A stretch of DNA of 64,000 nucleotides, from the NCBI RefSeq assembly GCF_900095025.1, contig NZ_FMBK01000007.1:1-64000 (forward strand). Reading direction: 5' to 3'. Of the stretch, positions 24,817 to 34,737 are shown in pieces; the stretch's first letter is position 1, and each line of letters opens with the position of its first letter. The position numbers and the translations under genes are program-made. A model generated the notes under the pieces. The model was not told the DNA's origin. It saw only the letters and a program-made list of their open reading frames with translations, and ran no database searches. This stretch comes from Acinetobacter albensis. GTDB taxonomy: Bacteria > Pseudomonadota > Gammaproteobacteria > Pseudomonadales > Moraxellaceae.

Positions 24817-25386
24817 TTATGCACGCTCTAAATAATCACCTGTACGGGTATCGACACGTACACTTTCTTCTTGTTGTACGAATAATGGAACACGTACCAC
24901 AGCACCTGTTTCAAGTTTCGCAGGTTTACCGCCACCACCAGAAGTATCACCACGAACACCCGGATCAGTTTCCACAATTTTTAATACCACAAAATTGGGT
25001 GGGTTAACCGACAATGGCACACCATTGAACAGCATGATGGTACATTTTTCATTGGAATCATCTTTCAACCACTTAGCGGCATCGCCCATTGCTGTTTTAT
25101 CTGCAGCAATTTGCTCAAAGCTTACTGGGTCCATAAAGTTCCACAGTTCGCCATCGTTATAAAGATATTCCATTTCAACTTCAACAATGTCTGCACCTTC
25201 TAGTGATTCATTGGATTTGAATGTTTTCTCTAAAACTTTACCAGTTTTAAGATTACGTAATTTTACGCGGTTGAATGCTTGACCCTTACCAGGTTTTACA
25301 TATTCGTTTTCCATGATTGAACATGGGTTACCATCAAGCATTACCTTAAGGCCTGCTTTAAAATCATTTGTAGAATAATTGGCCAT
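24817..25386 (-). CDS. efp: Elongation factor P
   Basis: A 189-residue translation factor that binds ribosomes stalled at polyproline stretches and promotes peptide-bond formation. Three beta-barrel domains are expected. The modification site is Lys34 in the loop VKPGKGQAF, the form that receives beta-lysine through EpmA/EpmB. The C-terminal domain contains [25 protein letters not shown]. The divergent epmB gene, 70 bases away, supports this modification route. EpmA is not in this window. Confidence 0.97.
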   Translation of the reverse strand: MANYSTNDFKAGLKVMLDGNPCSIMENEYVKPGKGQAFNRVKLRNLKTGKVLEKTFKSNESLEGADIVEVEMEYLYNDGELWNFMDPVSFEQIAADKTAMGDAAKWLKDDSNEKCTIMLFNGVPLSVNPPNFVVLKIVETDPGVRGDTSGGGGKPAKLETGAVVRVPLFVQQEESVRVDTRTGDYLERA

Positions 25387-25456
25387 GAAAGGCTGACTCC
25401 AAACTTACTAACTTAAATCTATTAATGATAGACTAGCATCATTTTTTCCATGCGGC

Positions 25457-26473
25457 ATGATAAACTATTTGTATCAAGAGCAAAACTGGCAATCACAACT
25501 TAGTGATCTAATTACAGATCCTTTAGAGTTACTTCAGTTACTTCAGCTTTCACCCGAACAGTTATTATCAGGGGCAATTCTTGCTTCTGCACAGTTTAAA
25601 TTACGTGTACCGCGTGCGTTTGTGCAAAAAATGACCCCTGGTGATCCACTTGATCCACTTTTATTACAAGTATTGCCTCACCATTTAGAACTTGAAGAAC
25701 ATCCTAATTTTGTCACTGATCCGCTAGGTGAAGAACAAGCCAATCAACAACTGGGTGTTTTGCATAAATATAAATCACGGTTTCTACTGACTTTAACAGG
25801 CGCATGTGCTGTACATTGTCGTTATTGTTTTCGTCGGCATTTCCCTTATCAGGAAAATTTACCTAAAAATGAAGATTGGCTGAATATTAAAAACTATATT
25901 GAAAGCCAGCCCGATATCAATGAAGTAATTTTTAGTGGCGGTGACCCGCTGACTTTATCCAATCGGAAATTAAAACTTTGGATTGAGCGCTTAGAGCTCC
26001 TCCCACAACTTAAATTTTTGAGAATTCATTCACGGGTTCCGATCGTAATCCCCAACCGTGTCGATAAAGAGCTCGTTTCCCTGTTAAAAAACAGTAGGCT
26101 ACGAATTATTGTAGTGGTACACTCGAACCATGCAAATGAGCTTGATGATTTTACCTGTGCAAAAATTTCTGAGTTAGTCGAACAGAAAATTACTGTGCTA
26201 AATCAAGCAGTTTTATTAAAAGATATTAATAATTCAGCGCAAATTTTAGCAGATTTAAGTTATCGTTTATTTGATGCAGGCATTATGCCCTACTATCTAC
26301 ATGTTTTAGATAAAGTGAAAGGTGCACATCATTTTGACTTAAGTTCTGAAGAAATTAACTTAATATATAAGGATGTTTTAGAGAACCTACCAGGCTACTT
26401 GGTTCCTAAACTTGTTAGGGAAATTGCGGGCGAAAAAAATAAGACACCGCTTTTTGGAGTTTCAACTTTTTGA
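25457..26473 (+). CDS. epmB: EF-P lysine 2,3-aminomutase EpmB
   Basis: A 338-residue radical SAM enzyme of the lysine 2,3-aminomutase family. The iron-sulfur cluster motif is Cys117-Cys121-Cys124 (CAVHCRYC), FSGGDPLTL binds SAM, and the C-terminal region carries the PLP-binding lysine, as expected for the family. It converts (S)-alpha-lysine to (R)-beta-lysine, which EpmA attaches to Lys34 of EF-P. It is divergent from efp. The following gene starts 14 bases after its stop, so cotranscription with the PilZ-like and FimX-like genes is possible. Confidence 0.95.
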   Translation: MINYLYQEQNWQSQLSDLITDPLELLQLLQLSPEQLLSGAILASAQFKLRVPRAFVQKMTPGDPLDPLLLQVLPHHLELEEHPNFVTDPLGEEQANQQLGVLHKYKSRFLLTLTGACAVHCRYCFRRHFPYQENLPKNEDWLNIKNYIESQPDINEVIFSGGDPLTLSNRKLKLWIERLELLPQLKFLRIHSRVPIVIPNRVDKELVSLLKNSRLRIIVVVHSNHANELDDFTCAKISELVEQKITVLNQAVLLKDINNSAQILADLSYRLFDAGIMPYYLHVLDKVKGAHHFDLSSEEINLIYKDVLENLPGYLVPKLVREIAGEKNKTPLFGVSTF

Positions 26474-26487
26474 GTTAAATAATAACG

Positions 26488-28233
26488 ATGCTTATGAGTA
26501 CTTCAGATATTTTTCAAGCTCCATCAGAGCTAAAGTTAGAAAAATTAAGCTTCTGCCCAACAAGCACGAAGGGTTTACAAGAATGGGTAGCCAGTCTATC
26601 CATTCTTCAGTTGGGAAGTTCTTCGAAAGAGCTGTTTAATGCTTTATTAGAAATATCAGAACTAAAATGCCCAGAAATGCTTCGTTTTGATTTAATTCAA
26701 ATTTTACATCCAACTTTGGATAATGTTTTAGGCAGTTTGGAAAAACATTTTTTTAATCAAAGTTTGATTACGACCGATCGTAATGATCAAATTATTGAAT
26801 TGGCAATGCTATTACGCAGCCATTTTGCTAAAATTTATGTTGATATTTCAAAAAGATGTAACACACAATTAAGTTTACATAAATTTTCTATCTTTGCATT
26901 TAACCAAAAGAAAAGCTTACAAACAGCGCGTATGGTTTCAAGCTACTATGCCTTGCAACAACTTTCATTACTGGTTTATCAGCAACACCTGCTTTATAGC
27001 ACACCTTTATTTGGTCAGTGGTTGGCGGCTCATCAACTGCTTGAATGTGCGATTAAAAATAATTTTTCAAATACCAATATTAATCAGATATTAGAGACAC
27101 AACACGCTTTACAAACCATTACTCAAGCTTATTCACAACTTATTTTATTGGATATTTTTAACACCCATCAAATTCGTCCATCAGAAATGCAAGGTTTGTA
27201 TTTATGCAGTTTGGATTGGGCAAAATTGGTTCATGTTTTGGCCAAAGAAACCACACTTTCACGTTATATTGTCGATATCAATAAAGATCATCCACCCGTT
27301 TTTAATACGGATCAAGCCAGTTTATACAAACCGACTATTTATATTTCAACTCAAAATTTATTAGATCACCTGTCAGAAATTCAAACGAAAAAGACAGGCT
27401 ATTTATCTAAAAATGAAAAACTATTTCTCACGCCATCCTTATATTTTCATATTCACAACCTACTCACCACCAGTACTGAACGTTTACATGAACGTTATGA
27501 ATATTCAGCGCAATTATATATCTGCTTTAGTTTGGCCGTTGCTCACTTCTATTTGTCGCAAGGGAAAAACTTTCATGAAACTTTAGACTTAGACAATAAT
27601 TATCAATTTCAAACTGAAAGTACATTTATTAATTCAATGAATTCCAGTGTACCGTTAGAAGTGAATAGTGCAAAATTATTGGATCGTGAAGCAAAACAAA
27701 CGTATTCTGTCGAAGTACTGGATATTAGTTTAAACGGTTACCGCATTAAATGGACAGGCACGACCCCAGCACATTTAAAAACAGGTGAATTTATTTTAAT
27801 TCAGGAAAGTACCAATAGCCCTTGGCGTGGTGGTGTAGTTCGCTGGATTAAACAATCTACAGAGAAAAGCTTAGAACTTGGACTCGAAGTTCTTGCTCAA
27901 GACCTATTCCCTTGTTCAGTCATGGTCAAAACTGATCGTCATAGCAATAATTACCAACCCGCGCTGCTTGTTAAAACGTCCCTACAAGAAAAAATCACCA
28001 TTAGCTTGATTGTATCGGGTTCACATATATTCAGAGAAAAACAGACAATTCATTTACGCTTAGGCAAAGAAGATATAAAAATTTATCTGATTAAAGCAAA
28101 ACTAATTACGCAAAGTTTTATTCATTTTGAATTTGAATTACTAAATGATCAACAAGAACACTTAGTCAATGATTTTATTCATAAGCAAATAAATGAAAGT
28201 AAGAATTATGATCTATGGGAAGCCTTGAAGTGA
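26488..28233 (+). CDS. Large protein with a C-terminal PilZ-like segment
   Basis: A 581-residue soluble protein without a signal peptide. The first 380 residues are helical and unrecognised. Residues about 390-480 resemble a PilZ c-di-GMP-binding domain: RxxxK-like LLDREAKQ, then the DxSxxG motif D412-I-S-L-N-G417, then a beta-rich stretch with GGVVRWIKQ and ELGLEVLAQD. The RxxxR half of the motif is weak, so ligand binding is uncertain. It overlaps the FimX-like gene by 19 bases. FimX and PilZ proteins act together in type IV pilus control in Pseudomonas and Xanthomonas, so a pilus or twitching role is a reasonable inference. A start at 26494 is equally possible. Confidence 0.7.
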   Translation: MLMSTSDIFQAPSELKLEKLSFCPTSTKGLQEWVASLSILQLGSSSKELFNALLEISELKCPEMLRFDLIQILHPTLDNVLGSLEKHFFNQSLITTDRNDQIIELAMLLRSHFAKIYVDISKRCNTQLSLHKFSIFAFNQKKSLQTARMVSSYYALQQLSLLVYQQHLLYSTPLFGQWLAAHQLLECAIKNNFSNTNINQILETQHALQTITQAYSQLILLDIFNTHQIRPSEMQGLYLCSLDWAKLVHVLAKETTLSRYIVDINKDHPPVFNTDQASLYKPTIYISTQNLLDHLSEIQTKKTGYLSKNEKLFLTPSLYFHIHNLLTTSTERLHERYEYSAQLYICFSLAVAHFYLSQGKNFHETLDLDNNYQFQTESTFINSMNSSVPLEVNSAKLLDREAKQTYSVEVLDISLNGYRIKWTGTTPAHLKTGEFILIQESTNSPWRGGVVRWIKQSTEKSLELGLEVLAQDLFPCSVMVKTDRHSNNYQPALLVKTSLQEKITISLIVSGSHIFREKQTIHLRLGKEDIKIYLIKAKLITQSFIHFEFELLNDQQEHLVNDFIHKQINESKNYDLWEALK

Positions 28234-30317
28234 GAAATCCACTATTATCTAAAAAGTTGAAACGTTCAGAAACCCGTTTACTCATTATTGATGATAACCA
28301 GATTCGTTTTAATCAGATTCGTGATTTTTTAAGCGCCAATGAACATCTGGTACAAGCAACATTACTGGATGATTTACAAAATTTTGAAAAACAATTAAAT
28401 CAAAATTGGGACATTGTTATTTTTGGTCGAGCCTATGATTTAAAATATGAGCAAGCTTTAAGTTTAATTCAATTGTCTAAGCAACCCAACCTCCCTATTA
28501 TTTTATTAAAACCTGATGATTATCTACCGGCACAATATGCAAGTTATATTCGTAAAGGTATTTATGACATTTTAGATCTTGAATATGCAGATCGTTTCTA
28601 TATGGGTTTAATTCGTGCCCTTTCGTTTAGTCGTTTGCTTTTAAAGCAACAACATTTAATGCATGAATTAGAATCTGCACAAAGCCAAGCTCAATCATTG
28701 GTTCATGAAAGTAATAAAGCAATTGCATTGATTCAAGAAGGAATTCATGTTCAGGCAAACTCAGAATATCTTGAACTTTTTGCAATTAAAAATGCAGAGG
28801 ACGTGATTGGTCTGCCTTTACTTGACCTGTTACAACCACAAGATTTAAATGATTTTAAGTTGCGTTTTAAGAAGATTAATCAAGGTCGTTTTGAAATGAC
28901 GACATTAAATACACAGGTCTCTCTACCCAACCCCTTGAAAATCGAATTTTTACCTTCGACAGATGAAGATGCTTTACAAATTACCATTGACCTTGAAACG
29001 ATGGCATCAAATAACAATGCCTCAGACAATCATGATAAAAGCAGCTATAAACCCAATACTTACCAGTTAATTAACCGAGCTATTGCTCAGCAACCTGCTG
29101 ATGTGAGTGCATTAGTCTTATTTTCAATTGCCTCTTGTCCAGAGATTATTTTTGAAAATGACTGGAACACAGCAAAAAACTATTTTATTAATTTAAAAGA
29201 GTTTCTAAAAGAACAAACTCATGTGCCTTTGTTTAAAGTCGAAACTGGTATTTTCCTCGGTTTATTCCAAGCAGAATCTCTAGCCAAACTAGAATCTAAA
29301 TTAATTGCTTTAAATTCACTCGCTAAACCACAACTCTTAACCATCAAACAGGCGACTTTCCCGCTTAATTTAAGATTAGGTTATATCGTTTTAGACAGTG
29401 AAATACACGATGATGCTCATTTTGAACAAGTAATTGCTACTGCTTATAACACTGCTTTACCTCAAAATCAGCCTACGCCTGAGTTTGAATTAAAAAATGA
29501 TTTACCGATTCCAAGCTTTGATCTTCAACCAGCTGAAATCAAAGCCGCACCAATCTCTGCGGAATTTTCACTGATTCGGGCGTTACAGCAGAGTTTAGAA
29601 CGTGGTGAAATTCACCTTAAATATCAGCAACTTTATGATAAACATGATACCAATTTATATACTTATGAAGTGACAAGTGGTTTTATTTTTGAAAATACTT
29701 GGAAAGATTTAACGGATATTCCTGAACTTTTAGAAGATCAAGAATTATCCATTAAATTAGACCGCTGGATTTTGGTTGAATCCTGTAAACAATTACATAA
29801 TTTCATCACCCAATATCCAGAAGCAAAACTGATCGTTAATTTAAACAAAGATGTACTTTTACATGATCGTACTTTTCCAGAATTTATTTCTAAGTTGATT
29901 ACGATTATCCGCAGTAAATTGAGCCACCCCTTAATCTTACAATTTTCTGAAGAAGACTTGAGTCAGAATCTTTCGGATGCACATAAGTATATTGCACAAT
30001 TACGTCAGTTTGGTGCAGAAGTAGCACTTCGTGACTTTGGGCATAGCATTTACAGTGAATCGATTTTACGTCAACTTGATGTGAATAGCTTAACTCTACA
30101 TCCCGACCTGACCCAAATGTTGAATACAGAACAGTCAACTCAGGAATTGCAAGAAAAAATTCAAATCTTCCATAAAGTAAAAACAGTAGAAATTATGTTG
30201 CGTGAATTAAATGATATGACACTTTTTGCAAATGCATGGAATGTCGATGCTCGTTTTATTCAGGGTGAATATTTCCAGAAAAAATTAGACCATTTGATTG
30301 ATGTACAAGACCAATAG
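28215..30317 (+). CDS. FimX-like REC-PAS-GGDEF-EAL protein with degenerate active sites
   Basis: A 700-residue protein with the domain order of Pseudomonas FimX (691 residues). A receiver-like domain is near residues 18-140 (LLIIDDNQ), a PAS-like region near 160-260, a diverged GGDEF region near 275-430 without the GGDEF motif, and an EAL-like domain from about 445 to 695. The EAL motif is replaced by E485-V-T (YEVTSGF), and the DDFG loop reads RDFG. Phosphodiesterase activity is therefore unlikely; such domains usually bind c-di-GMP as sensors. FimX controls type IV pilus assembly through PilZ and PilB. The gene overlaps the PilZ-like gene; a GTG at 28230 is an alternative start. Confidence 0.8.
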   Translation: MGSLEVRNPLLSKKLKRSETRLLIIDDNQIRFNQIRDFLSANEHLVQATLLDDLQNFEKQLNQNWDIVIFGRAYDLKYEQALSLIQLSKQPNLPIILLKPDDYLPAQYASYIRKGIYDILDLEYADRFYMGLIRALSFSRLLLKQQHLMHELESAQSQAQSLVHESNKAIALIQEGIHVQANSEYLELFAIKNAEDVIGLPLLDLLQPQDLNDFKLRFKKINQGRFEMTTLNTQVSLPNPLKIEFLPSTDEDALQITIDLETMASNNNASDNHDKSSYKPNTYQLINRAIAQQPADVSALVLFSIASCPEIIFENDWNTAKNYFINLKEFLKEQTHVPLFKVETGIFLGLFQAESLAKLESKLIALNSLAKPQLLTIKQATFPLNLRLGYIVLDSEIHDDAHFEQVIATAYNTALPQNQPTPEFELKNDLPIPSFDLQPAEIKAAPISAEFSLIRALQQSLERGEIHLKYQQLYDKHDTNLYTYEVTSGFIFENTWKDLTDIPELLEDQELSIKLDRWILVESCKQLHNFITQYPEAKLIVNLNKDVLLHDRTFPEFISKLITIIRSKLSHPLILQFSEEDLSQNLSDAHKYIAQLRQFGAEVALRDFGHSIYSESILRQLDVNSLTLHPDLTQMLNTEQSTQELQEKIQIFHKVKTVEIMLRELNDMTLFANAWNVDARFIQGEYFQKKLDHLIDVQDQ

Positions 30318-30403
30318 GGTCTTGTGCATTTTTTACAATCAAAGCATTTTAAAGTTAGTTATACATAAAGAGCGATAGAACGGAAAATATAAAGCAAAAA
30401 AAA

Positions 30404-30427
30404 AAACGGGCTTAGAGCCCGTTTTTT
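30404..30427. terminator. Bidirectional terminator between fimX-like gene and rpmE
   Basis: AAACGGGCT pairs with the complementary GCCCGTTT around a short loop, with an A run before and a T run after. It serves both converging genes. Confidence 0.9.
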
Positions 30428-30438
30428 TATACTGGATA

Positions 30439-30663
30439 TTAACGTTTGATAGAACGTGACATACCAGAAAAACGTTGTTTGAACTTGTCGATACGACCGC
30501 CAGTGTCCACATTCTTTTGTTTACCAGTATAGAATGGGTGGCAAGCTGAACATACGTCTAGGTAAAGAGTTTCTTTACCAATCGCTGAACGAGTTTCGAT
30601 TACGTTACCACATGAACAAGTAGCAACTAGTGTTTCATATTTTGGGTGGATATCGGCGCGCAT
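30439..30663 (-). CDS. rpmE: 50S ribosomal protein L31 (zinc form)
   Basis: A 74-residue ribosomal protein starting with [10 protein letters not shown]. The four zinc ligands of the C+ form are visible: CSC, then CSAC in [24 protein letters not shown] near the C-terminus is typical of the family. A zinc-free paralogue (rpmE2) is not in this window. The gene stands alone, with a terminator just past its stop codon. Confidence 0.95.
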   Translation of the reverse strand: MRADIHPKYETLVATCSCGNVIETRSAIGKETLYLDVCSACHPFYTGKQKNVDTGGRIDKFKQRFSGMSRSIKR

Positions 30664-30868
30664 GGTCGATTACTCCTAAGTTAAGAAAGGCTTATGCTGT
30701 CATCGCTATTGATCACTCTCATCAAATTGATGAGGAAAATTTATCCGAAGAAAAATAAGACCAACACCACAACAGACCATTCTTTTGGCCCACCGAGACG
30801 GATACCGTCAGAGCTAAGCACAACAAGTGGGCACAATTATACTGCAAAAATATCTAGATAGCGAATTA

Positions 30869-31876
30869 TTATTCAAGTTCAGTTTCAGACTGTTTTGACC
30901 AATGATTCGCAATCACGCCACAGACCATCAGCTGAATTTGATGAAAAATCATAATCGGTAAAACAATCATCCCTAAAGGTTGACCAATAAATAATATCTG
31001 CGCCATTGGTACACCGCTCGCTAAAGTTTTTTTAGAACTACAAAAAAATATTGCCACTTGATCTGCTTTGTTAAAGCCTAACCATTTTGGAATATAGAAA
31101 GCCAATAACATAATAATGGTCAAAAATATCGAACATGCGAGCGTCAATATCAAGAGTGTTTTCCCACTTAATACGTTCCACAATCCCGCTACCACTGCAC
31201 TACTAAATGCACCATAGACCACCATCAGAATAGTGCCTTGATCAAAGGCTTTTACTAGGTTGGGCAATTTCAACATATATGGATAAACATAGGGTCTGAG
31301 TATTTGACCTAAAATAAATGGTACCAGTAAAAGTAAAGTAATTTGAAGAATAGAGGCTGTTGGGTCAAAACCATGTTTTGACTGCCCTAAAATAAAAAAA
31401 CTGACCAATATCGGGGTGATAAACATGCCAATAATATTTGAAAAAGACGCACTACATACAGCACTGGCTACGTTACCTTTTGCAACCGAAGTAAATGCGA
31501 TAGAAGATTGAACTGTTGACGGCAAAAAGCACATAAACAGAAAGCCCCAATAGAGTTCTTTTCCTAAAAGCGGCAATAAAATAGGTTTGGCGATTAAGCC
31601 CAAGACAGGAAACAAGGCAAATGTAAACGTAAAAACAACTACGTGAAATTTCCAATGCGTGATGCCTTGAACCACTGCTTCTCTGGAAAGTTTTGCCCCA
31701 TGTAAAAAAAATAAAATAGCGATCGCAGCTGAAGTAATTACACTAAAAACAGTCGCAGCAACCCCTGATACGGGTAAAAAACTTGCCAAAAGTACCATAA
31801 CAATCAGTAAAATGGTAAAGCGATCTAATGCCAACAATTTTAACATTACAACATCCTGTAATCTTTGAATGCTCAT
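30869..31876 (-). CDS. Bile acid:sodium symporter family (SBF-like) transporter
   Basis: A 335-residue integral membrane protein with about nine or ten hydrophobic segments and the YfeH/SBF-like pattern: FLHGAKLSREAVVQGITHWK, then FLPSTVQSSIAFTSVAKGNVASAVCSASFSN (the conserved discontinuous helix), then FCSSKKTLASGVPMAQIL. The length is normal for the family. Substrates of the bacterial members are mostly unknown; organic anions carried with sodium are likely. It is a single gene between rpmE and gloA without an obvious partner. Confidence 0.88.
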   Translation of the reverse strand: MSIQRLQDVVMLKLLALDRFTILLIVMVLLASFLPVSGVAATVFSVITSAAIAILFFLHGAKLSREAVVQGITHWKFHVVVFTFTFALFPVLGLIAKPILLPLLGKELYWGFLFMCFLPSTVQSSIAFTSVAKGNVASAVCSASFSNIIGMFITPILVSFFILGQSKHGFDPTASILQITLLLLVPFILGQILRPYVYPYMLKLPNLVKAFDQGTILMVVYGAFSSAVVAGLWNVLSGKTLLILTLACSIFLTIIMLLAFYIPKWLGFNKADQVAIFFCSSKKTLASGVPMAQILFIGQPLGMIVLPIMIFHQIQLMVCGVIANHWSKQSETELE

Positions 31877-32002
31877 TTAAGAGGTATAAAAAAGCCCAAT
31901 AATTGAATTTACCTCATGGTAAAGTTCATCTTACGGGGCCAAATAAATAAAGCTAGTTTTTCAATTCAATGTTGAATATTTAGTTTATCTATACCACACT
32001 TA

Positions 32003-32404
32003 TTAATTATTACGTGCATCTGCATCTTGCTGAATCAATTCAATTTTATAGCCATCTGGATCTTCGACAAAAGCAATGACAGTGACACCACCTTTCATGG
32101 GTCCAGCTTCACGTACTACATTGCCACCACGTGCCTTAATTTCTTCACATGCTTTATAGGCATCCGCTACACCAATTGCAATGTGTCCGTAGGCATTCCC
32201 TAACGTATAACTTTGCGTATCCCAGTTATGCGTCAATTCTAATACTGTTGTATCTGATTCTTCACCGTAACCCACAAAAGCCAAAGTGAAACGACCTTCT
32301 TCATAATCACGCTTACGAAGTAGTGTCATACCGAGCACTTCAGTATAAAATTTTAAAGATTGTTCCAAATTACCTACACGTAACATAGTATGAAGCATGC
32401 GCAT
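32003..32404 (-). CDS. gloA: Lactoylglutathione lyase (glyoxalase I)
   Basis: A 133-residue glyoxalase I that isomerises the hemithioacetal of methylglyoxal and glutathione to S-lactoylglutathione. The metal ligands of the Ni/Co-type bacterial enzyme are all present: His5, Glu56, His74 and Glu122. The GHIAIGV and [11 protein letters not shown] segments match the family. Its start lies 1 base after the ampG stop, so it is probably cotranscribed with and translationally coupled to ampG. Confidence 0.96.
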   Translation of the reverse strand: MRMLHTMLRVGNLEQSLKFYTEVLGMTLLRKRDYEEGRFTLAFVGYGEESDTTVLELTHNWDTQSYTLGNAYGHIAIGVADAYKACEEIKARGGNVVREAGPMKGGVTVIAFVEDPDGYKIELIQQDADARNN

Positions 32405-32405
32405 T

Positions 32406-34568
32406 TTATGGGTCCTTATTTACAATTAAAGCATTCTGGTGATCCTTCAATAATTTTGCCACCCAAACCACTAAAATCAAAATAGGGAGACCAATTAAAG
32501 TCGTCATGAGGAAAAATTGAGGATAACCAATATTGCTAACGATAGTACCTGAATAACCGCCTAAAATCTTAGGTGTCAGTGTCATCAATGAGCTAAAAAT
32601 AGCATATTGCACTGCTGTAAATGAAACACTGGTTAAACTTGATAAGAATGCAATAAAAGCTGCTCCAGCCAACCCAGATGCCAAATTATCGACGATAATG
32701 GCAAAATATAGCCATAAAGCACTATAGGGTTTAATCACCTTACCAGTAATTTCAACATCCTCGCCAGACTGAGCACTGATGGCAGGCAATGGCTGAATAT
32801 CGATATCTAAATTTTGGGTAGAAGCTACCTGATTACTGACCACATAACCATGTGATGAAGTCGAAATGACTTGATTATGCTCAAGCACCTCAGCAACCAA
32901 ATTTCTTGAAGCAGAATGAACCAAATTTTGCGCAGGAATAGCTGCACTAAATATGCCCGTTTTATCTAAATTTGCGTCAAACTTCTGACCATCTAACTGT
33001 ATGATAATTTTTTGTGCATCATTTAAAGCGTGCCCAAAGTATTGCCCTCGTACCACAAGGCTTTTATTTTGTTCTTGAAGACTGACCGTATTATCACTTG
33101 TGACAGGCAAAAGCTGCATGTTATTTGGTTTTTGAGTACTGCTGAGATAAGGCAAGGTCGCAACTACAGCATTTAGAGAATCATCTTGGTATTTAGCTGT
33201 GACTTTAACTTCATTGGCTTGTGCCAAAATTTGACTGGGTACTTTAATTTTCCAATATCCCACCTCATCGGACTGAACTTGATAACGCTGTGTGCCTACA
33301 AGGACTTCGATATCACTTAACTGCTGACCAGATTTGACCAACCCAATGAAAATAAGATTGGTTGAGCTGGCTAAAATTGCTCCGACGAACATGAGTTTCA
33401 TAATATTCATGCGCTGGGCAAGCAAGCCTCCCAAGAAACCGCCCACCAAGCTAAAAATCACACCATAAATTTTAACAGCTTCAGCAATTTGCTCTTTCGT
33501 AAAATTTAGGTCTTGATAAAATACATTTGAAATCACACCCGCAATAATGTCAGAAATACGGTAGAAACCAATCAATAACAATAAGACTAGTGCGAGTTTA
33601 ACACCATAACGTTTAAAGAAATCTGCGATTGGATGTATCCAAGTTTCAAATGCCATCTGCTTGTTCACGGCACCCATTTTCACCAATAATGTACCGACCA
33701 AAACAGCGATAACAGCAGAACCAATAAAACGTAGAGCCTCAAAACAGAACAATAATAAGGAGTCCGAAATTTCAAATTGAGATTTAGCAGATTCAGTGAT
33801 TGTGCCTGACAAAATATAGCTGATGACAAAGCCCATCACTGCAACAAAGAATACAGCGACCAAACGATAATAATCGGTGCGTTTATAATTTTTATAAACT
33901 CGATTAACTTGCGGTTCACGAATAGCCAAAGTCGTCAAAATACCAATCAACATTACTGCTGCCATGGCTAAATACGTGATTTTCCAAGCACTGTAAATAT
34001 AATTGCCTTTTGCAGTACCCAATGATGCCGCTAAAAATAAAGCTCCTGCACCTGCAATAATCATCCCTATGCGATAACCCGCATTATAGGTTGCAGCAAG
34101 TACAGTCTGCATTTGTGTCTCAGCCAATTCGATTCGGTAAGCATCAATCACAATGTCTTGAGTTGCAGCAGAAAAACCCAACAATACTGCACCAACTGCC
34201 ATTTGGTATAAATAAGCTTGTCCCAAAGCTGGATTAGAAAATGCCATAATTGAAATGGCACAAATAATCAACACTTGTGCAATCAACAACCATGCACGGC
34301 GGCGACCTAATTTTTTTGTCAAAAATGGAACAGGTAATTCATCGACCAGAGGTGCCCAAACAAACTTAAAGGAATAACCCAATGCAGCCCAGCTAAAGAA
34401 GGTTACTGCACTTTTATCAATTCCTGCCTCTCCAAGCCATAGTGATAAACTCGAAAAAATCAGTAAGATTGGAATACCGGCTGAAAATCCCAAAAAAAGC
34501 ATGATCAGTGCACGGCGGTCAAGGAATGCCGTAAAGGCCGATTTCCATCCAGTAGATTGTGTTGTCAT
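32406..34568 (-). CDS. ampG: AmpG-type muropeptide permease with an Ig-like insertion
   Basis: A 720-residue MFS transporter. The N-terminal part is AmpG-like: [21 protein letters not shown] near residue 26, [16 protein letters not shown] and [13 protein letters not shown]. AmpG imports anhydromuropeptides for cell-wall recycling. E. coli AmpG has 491 residues. The extra length is mainly one insertion of about 200 residues (413-612) between two membrane helices. It is beta-rich and looks like two Ig-like modules ([20 protein letters not shown] and [20 protein letters not shown] align with each other). The last 100 residues again form membrane helices. The insert is probably periplasmic. gloA follows after 1 base. 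Confidence 0.88.
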   Translation of the reverse strand: MTTQSTGWKSAFTAFLDRRALIMLFLGFSAGIPILLIFSSLSLWLGEAGIDKSAVTFFSWAALGYSFKFVWAPLVDELPVPFLTKKLGRRRAWLLIAQVLIICAISIMAFSNPALGQAYLYQMAVGAVLLGFSAATQDIVIDAYRIELAETQMQTVLAATYNAGYRIGMIIAGAGALFLAASLGTAKGNYIYSAWKITYLAMAAVMLIGILTTLAIREPQVNRVYKNYKRTDYYRLVAVFFVAVMGFVISYILSGTITESAKSQFEISDSLLLFCFEALRFIGSAVIAVLVGTLLVKMGAVNKQMAFETWIHPIADFFKRYGVKLALVLLLLIGFYRISDIIAGVISNVFYQDLNFTKEQIAEAVKIYGVIFSLVGGFLGGLLAQRMNIMKLMFVGAILASSTNLIFIGLVKSGQQLSDIEVLVGTQRYQVQSDEVGYWKIKVPSQILAQANEVKVTAKYQDDSLNAVVATLPYLSSTQKPNNMQLLPVTSDNTVSLQEQNKSLVVRGQYFGHALNDAQKIIIQLDGQKFDANLDKTGIFSAAIPAQNLVHSASRNLVAEVLEHNQVISTSSHGYVVSNQVASTQNLDIDIQPLPAISAQSGEDVEITGKVIKPYSALWLYFAIIVDNLASGLAGAAFIAFLSSLTSVSFTAVQYAIFSSLMTLTPKILGGYSGTIVSNIGYPQFFLMTTLIGLPILILVVWVAKLLKDHQNALIVNKDP

Positions 34569-34737
34569 TGATTATTATGTTCTGCAAAACTCAATGTCGC
34601 TATTCAAACGCGTAATGCGCTCGGTTTCAACACAATTTACGAAATCATTATTTTATTTTATCGATTAAAGCATGCTGTTGGCTTGAATTTTTCAAACAAA
34701 CCTGTATACCTTTAAATCTCTATCGCACTATTTCGTT

